Both the position numbers and the translations under genes were made by a program. A stretch of 8,041 bases of DNA from Methanosphaera sp. (lineage in GTDB: Archaea > Methanobacteriota > Methanobacteria > Methanobacteriales > Methanobacteriaceae), in NCBI GenBank assembly GCA_021199865.1, contig JAJQHG010000149.1, positions 1-8,041 on the forward strand. Reading direction: 5' to 3'. Under the pieces are notes generated by a model, which saw only the letters and a list, made by a program, of their open reading frames with translations, did no database searches and was not told where the DNA came from. Shown piece by piece: positions 4,733-8,041 of the stretch. How positions within the stretch are numbered: the stretch's first letter is position 1; every line of letters begins with the position of its first letter.

Positions 4733-5980
4733 ATGAATATAACAGAAAAAATACTTGCAAAACATGCACATAAGAGTGAAGTATCACCAGGCGACACAAT
4801 AGAAGCAGATATAGATGTGGCCATGAGTCATGATGGTACAAGTCCACCAACAATTAAGGTATTTGAAAAAATAGCCGATAAAGTATGGGATCCAGAGAAA
4901 ATTGTACTAGTATTTGATCATAATGTACCTGCAAATACAATGGGATCTGCCCAATTCCAACAAGTAGTAAGAGAATTTGCAAAAAAACAAGACATAAAAA
5001 ACACGTATATACAGGGAGAGGGAATATGTCATGAAGTATTACCTGCAATGGGACATGTTATACCATCCAATCTAATTGTTGGTGCAGACTCACATACATG
5101 TACATATGGTGCATTTGGAACATTCTCCACTGGTCTTGGTGCAACAGATCTGGCAATGGTATATGCAACAGGAAAAACATGGTTTCAAGTACCCCAATCC
5201 TATAAGATCAATGTAGAAGGTAGTCTTGGAGAGAATGTGTATTCAAAGGATGTAATACTTAATATTATTAAGGAACTTGGATCATATGGTGCAACATATA
5301 AAAGCTTAGAATTCCATGGAGACACAATTGATAACATGTCTGTTGATGGACGTTTAACCATGACAAATATGGTTATTGAGTGTGGAGCAAAGAATGGTAT
5401 AATGATACCTAATAATGCAACCAAAGAATACCTTGCTAATCGTGGTATTAAAGATTATGAGATTACACTACCAGATAGTGATGCAGAGTATGAAAAAATA
5501 TATGACTTTGACATAACAGATATGCCACCACAGGTTGCCTGTCCACATAATGTTGATAATGTAGAGAATATTGATAAGGTTGAGGGAAAAACTATTAATC
5601 AGGCAGTGCTAGGCTCATGTACAAATGGTAGATATGAAGACTTAGAACAAGCAGCAGAGGTACTTAAAGGACATAAAGTACATGATGATGTACAACTACT
5701 AGTATTTCCAGCATCCCGTAAAATATACCAGGATGCAATTGAAACAGGGGTAATACAAGTACTACTAGATAGTAATGCAATCATATGTAATCCTGGTTGT
5801 GGTCCATGCCTAGGTGCCCATATGGGTGTGATGACTGATGATATGACCTGTATTTCAACAACTAATCGTAACTTCCTTGGACGTATGGGTAGTCCCGAAT
5901 CATATGTGTACCTATCTAATCCAAAGGTTGTTGCAGCATCCAGTATTACTGGTGAAATAACTGACCCAAGTAATATATAA
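4733..5980 (+). CDS. aksD: Homoaconitase / 3-isopropylmalate dehydratase large subunit (AksD)
   Basis: This is the large, [4Fe-4S]-binding subunit of an aconitase-family hydro-lyase that moves the hydroxyl of homocitrate to give isohomocitrate via cis-homoaconitate, the step after AksA. The cluster cysteines are visible in SCTNGR (C296) and GCGPC (C356, C359). FDHNVPA (61-67), GADSHTCTYGAFG (117-129) and GRMGSPESYVYLSNP (383-397) are further family blocks. The 415 residues are normal for the archaeal two-subunit form. The small swivelling subunit (AksE/LeuD) is required for activity and does not follow; the next gene is convergent galU. A leucine-pathway isomerase (LeuC) is the main alternative, but the aksA linkage favours AksD. 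The ATG at 4733 has GAGG overlapping the aksA stop. Confidence 0.87.
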   Translation: MNITEKILAKHAHKSEVSPGDTIEADIDVAMSHDGTSPPTIKVFEKIADKVWDPEKIVLVFDHNVPANTMGSAQFQQVVREFAKKQDIKNTYIQGEGICHEVLPAMGHVIPSNLIVGADSHTCTYGAFGTFSTGLGATDLAMVYATGKTWFQVPQSYKINVEGSLGENVYSKDVILNIIKELGSYGATYKSLEFHGDTIDNMSVDGRLTMTNMVIECGAKNGIMIPNNATKEYLANRGIKDYEITLPDSDAEYEKIYDFDITDMPPQVACPHNVDNVENIDKVEGKTINQAVLGSCTNGRYEDLEQAAEVLKGHKVHDDVQLLVFPASRKIYQDAIETGVIQVLLDSNAIICNPGCGPCLGAHMGVMTDDMTCISTTNRNFLGRMGSPESYVYLSNPKVVAASSITGEITDPSNI

Positions 5981-5996
5981 TCCCCATCTTTAACTA

Positions 5997-6002
5997 TTTT
6001 TT
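5997..6002 (+). terminator. Oligo-T terminator after aksD
   Basis: Six T on the plus strand lie 17 bases past the aksD stop in the convergent spacer, matching archaeal oligo-T termination. Confidence 0.45.
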
Positions 6003-6036
6003 AGAAGATTACTTTATTAATTATTTAAAACTAGAT

Positions 6037-6041
6037 AAAAA
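6037..6041 (-). terminator. Oligo-T terminator after galU
   Basis: Five T on the minus strand follow a pyrimidine-rich stretch ~22 bases past the galU stop. With the aksD tract at 5997-6002 this gives the convergent pair a terminator in each direction. Confidence 0.4.
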
Positions 6042-6063
6042 GGTTAATAAGGAGAAGGTTAAT
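6040..6063. repeat. Short direct repeat in the convergent spacer
   Basis: AAGGTTAAT occurs at 6040-6048 and 6055-6063, a 15-bp period, at the 3' end of galU. No function is evident; it may be chance or slippage. Confidence 0.35.
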
Positions 6064-6914
6064 TAGTATTCATTTATCTTATTTTTCATGTGTTCAATGA
6101 TTTCTGGACGTACATCATCATATGTTAGTGCCATATCTATAGAGCTTTTGAGCCACTCCATAGTATTACCTATATCATAGATTGTTCCCTCAAATGTTGT
6201 TGCATAAACATTATCTTGTTCATTTATTGCATCTGTTAACTGGATTTCTCCACCTACACCTGCATCAATCTCTTTAAGTTTATCAAATATGTCTGGTGTA
6301 AGGATATATCTACCCGTGATTCCTAGATTTGATGGTGCATCTTCTAGTTTTGGCTTTTCTACGAGGTTATCTACTTTATAGATGTTATCCTCCATAAGAG
6401 TTCCATCAACTATACCATATCTCTCGATTTTTTCTTGGGGTAATCTCTCTATTGCTATTGTTGATCCACCATACTTTTCATATACATCAAGTAACTGTTT
6501 AGTGCATGGAGTCTTAGAGTATGTTATTGTGTCTCCTAGTAGTACTGCAAATGGTTCATCACCAACATGTTTTTCTGCACAACTTATAGCATCACCTAAT
6601 CCATTCTGTTTCTTTTGTCTTACATAACATATATCCGCCATGTTAGAAATTGATTGAACCTCTTTTAAGTATTCTGTTTTACCCTTCTTTTCTAGGCGGT
6701 ATTCTAGTTCAAACGATTTATCAAAGTGATCTTCTATTGTACGTTTTCCTTTACCTGTGATTATTAATATATCATCTATACCTGAGTTTACTACTTCTTC
6801 TACCACGTATTGTATTGTTGGTTTATTGAATACTGGTAACATTTCTTTTGGTTGTGCTTTTGTTGCAGGAAGGAATCTTGTACCTAGTCCTGCTGCTGGA
6901 ATTACTGCTTTCAT
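6063..6914 (-). CDS. galU: UTP-glucose-1-phosphate uridylyltransferase
   Basis: The enzyme makes UDP-glucose from UTP and glucose-1-phosphate, feeding glycan and surface-polymer synthesis in the cytoplasm. The 283 residues match the bacterial/archaeal GalU length. The N-terminal nucleotide-binding block runs AAGLGTRFLPATK (7-19) and KEMLPV (23-28). The Mg-binding region is LLGDTI (125-130, D128); many relatives have Asp where T129 stands here. LVEKP (184-188), GEIQLTDAI (222-230) and DIGNTMEWLKS (247-257) complete the family pattern. The ATG at 6914 is nine bases past the rmlA stop, and its SD (GAGG) overlaps that stop. The two are therefore one transcription unit making nucleotide sugars. 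Confidence 0.94.
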   Translation of the reverse strand: MKAVIPAAGLGTRFLPATKAQPKEMLPVFNKPTIQYVVEEVVNSGIDDILIITGKGKRTIEDHFDKSFELEYRLEKKGKTEYLKEVQSISNMADICYVRQKKQNGLGDAISCAEKHVGDEPFAVLLGDTITYSKTPCTKQLLDVYEKYGGSTIAIERLPQEKIERYGIVDGTLMEDNIYKVDNLVEKPKLEDAPSNLGITGRYILTPDIFDKLKEIDAGVGGEIQLTDAINEQDNVYATTFEGTIYDIGNTMEWLKSSIDMALTYDDVRPEIIEHMKNKINEY

Positions 6915-6921
6915 TATTTAA

Positions 6922-6925
6922 CCTC
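6922..6925 (-). promoter_or_regulatory. galU ribosome binding site overlapping the rmlA stop
   Basis: On the minus strand TGAGG contains both the rmlA TGA stop and the GAGG site, with seven bases to the galU ATG. This mirrors the aksA-aksD junction and suggests translational coupling. Confidence 0.65.
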
Positions 6926-7991
6926 ATAATTTGACTTCGGAGTTTTCTCCAATAACAAAACTTCTACCCTTAGGATATGCATCTTTATCTGTTGTTATCT
7001 TAGTATTTTGTCCTATAAGACTTTCTGTTATTCTTTTATCTGATCTAATATAAGAGTCACCTATTACTATAGATGAATCAATCTCTGATTCAATAATTTT
7101 AGTATTATCTCCTATAGATGTGTATGGACCAACATAGCCCTTAATATCACAATTCTTACCTATTGATACAGGCCCTTTTATTAGTGATCCAGAACGTATT
7201 ATTGTACCCTCATCTACAACTACTCGTCCCTTGATTCTTACATCATCCTCAAGTTCTCCTTTTATATCTGTACTTATTGTTTCTAGTATTAACTGATTTG
7301 CATCAAGTACATCCTCAGGTTTACCTGTATCTTTCCACCATCCTTCTACTACAAATGAATCAACATCATAATTATCATCAATTAATTGCTGTATTGCATC
7401 TGTAATTTCTAGTTCTCCTCTCCAGGATGGCTTTATTTTATCTATTGCATCAAAGATATTATTCTTAAATAAGTATATTCCAACTAATGCAAGGTTACTC
7501 TTAGGTTCTTTAGGTTTCTCTACTAAATTAATAATTTTACCATTATCATCTAGTTCGGCTACACCAAACTGTCTTGGATCCTCTACAGATTGTAGTAGTA
7601 GTCTAGATGAGAAATTAGACTCATCAAATCCTTTAACAAACTCTTCAATACCCGATTTTAGAATGTTATCTCCTAAATACATTACAAATGAGTCGCCATC
7701 AACGAATTCTTGTGCAGTTTTTGCTGCATGTGCTAATCCTTTAGGTTCACCCTGCATAATATATGTGATATTTACTCCAAAACGTGAACCATCACCTAAG
7801 GCATCCTTAATCTTGTTAGGCATGTTTGTTCCAAGTATAATACCAATATCTGTTATTCCAGCATCTCTTAGATCCTCTATTGCATAGAAGAGTACTGGTT
7901 TATTAGCTATTGGAATTAATTGTTTAGGTCCAGTGTGTGTAAGTGGTCTTAATCTTGTTCCATGCCCACCAGATAAAATAACTCCTTTCAT
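6924..7991 (-). CDS. rmlA: Glucose-1-phosphate thymidylyltransferase, long RmlA-type with left-handed beta-helix
   Basis: The enzyme joins a nucleoside triphosphate and a sugar-1-phosphate, probably dTTP and glucose-1-phosphate, the first step to dTDP-rhamnose or related sugars. Numbering from the second Met, the catalytic domain shows GGHGTRLRPLT (8-18), KQLIPI (23-28), QGEPKGLAHA (80-89), YLGDN (105-109), LVEKP (156-160), GELEITDA (192-199) and WWKDTGKPEDVL (218-229). Residues ~245-350 are hexapeptide repeats (IGK, IGD, IGQ, IGE), a left-handed beta-helix. This long form (355 residues versus ~290) is common in archaea and actinobacteria. Two adjacent ATGs are possible; the one at 7991 leaves eight bases after GAGG and gives the usual MKGVILSGG start, whereas 7994 leaves only five. 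Nucleotide choice (dTTP or UTP) is not certain. Other rml genes are not in the window. Confidence 0.9.
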   Translation of the reverse strand: MKGVILSGGHGTRLRPLTHTGPKQLIPIANKPVLFYAIEDLRDAGITDIGIILGTNMPNKIKDALGDGSRFGVNITYIMQGEPKGLAHAAKTAQEFVDGDSFVMYLGDNILKSGIEEFVKGFDESNFSSRLLLQSVEDPRQFGVAELDDNGKIINLVEKPKEPKSNLALVGIYLFKNNIFDAIDKIKPSWRGELEITDAIQQLIDDNYDVDSFVVEGWWKDTGKPEDVLDANQLILETISTDIKGELEDDVRIKGRVVVDEGTIIRSGSLIKGPVSIGKNCDIKGYVGPYTSIGDNTKIIESEIDSSIVIGDSYIRSDKRITESLIGQNTKITTDKDAYPKGRSFVIGENSEVKL

Positions 7992-7999
7992 CATTTTCG

Positions 8000-8003
8000 C
8001 CTC
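8000..8003 (-). promoter_or_regulatory. Ribosome binding site of rmlA
   Basis: GAGG on the minus strand lies eight bases before the ATG at 7991 and five before the one at 7994. Since other genes here keep about seven bases, the second ATG is slightly favoured. Too little upstream sequence remains in the window to call a promoter. Confidence 0.55.
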
Positions 8004-8041
8004 ATAAAATATTTTCTGTTAATAAACGAAATAAATACTAT

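Overview
This 8 kb window is very AT-rich and looks like an archaeal methanogen chromosome, most probably Methanobacteriales of the Methanosphaera type. Three things suggest this. There is an archaeal TATA-binding protein gene. There is a homocitrate-synthase/homoaconitase pair of the kind used for coenzyme B synthesis. Ribosome binding sites are strong (GGAGG, GAGG, GGTGATC), and AGA and ATA codons are heavily used. The genus is inferred from gene content and composition, not from a database match.

Layout. Positions 1-128 are a downstream region with an oligo-T tract and two stem-loops. On the minus strand, 129-1853 encodes a SerB-like HAD phosphatase fused through a glutamate-rich repeat linker to a long coiled coil, starting at TTG. 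Also on the minus strand, 2043-2594 encodes TBP. A 270-bp divergent intergenic region with promoter-like boxes and a 10-bp inverted repeat separates TBP from a plus-strand CYTH-domain gene (2865-3410). Next come the plus-strand genes aksA (3556-4722) and aksD (4733-5980), a tight two-gene unit. An 82-bp convergent spacer follows. Two minus-strand sugar-nucleotide genes fill the rest: galU (6063-6914), preceded in its transcript by an RmlA-type nucleotidyltransferase (6924-7991).

How the genes work together. AksA and AksD act in successive steps of 2-oxoacid chain elongation toward the 7-mercaptoheptanoyl part of coenzyme B; the small isomerase subunit and the dehydrogenase are not in this window. 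RmlA and GalU make NDP-sugars, presumably for cell-surface glycans. SerB acts in serine biosynthesis and TBP in transcription initiation. The CYTH protein could hydrolyse a triphosphate or cyclise ATP. No gene-free stretch exceeds 300 bp. I see no RNA genes, CRISPR arrays, insertion sequences or broken genes. The window is mostly ordinary core metabolism. The least conventional item is the phosphatase/acidic-repeat/coiled-coil fusion beside TBP.
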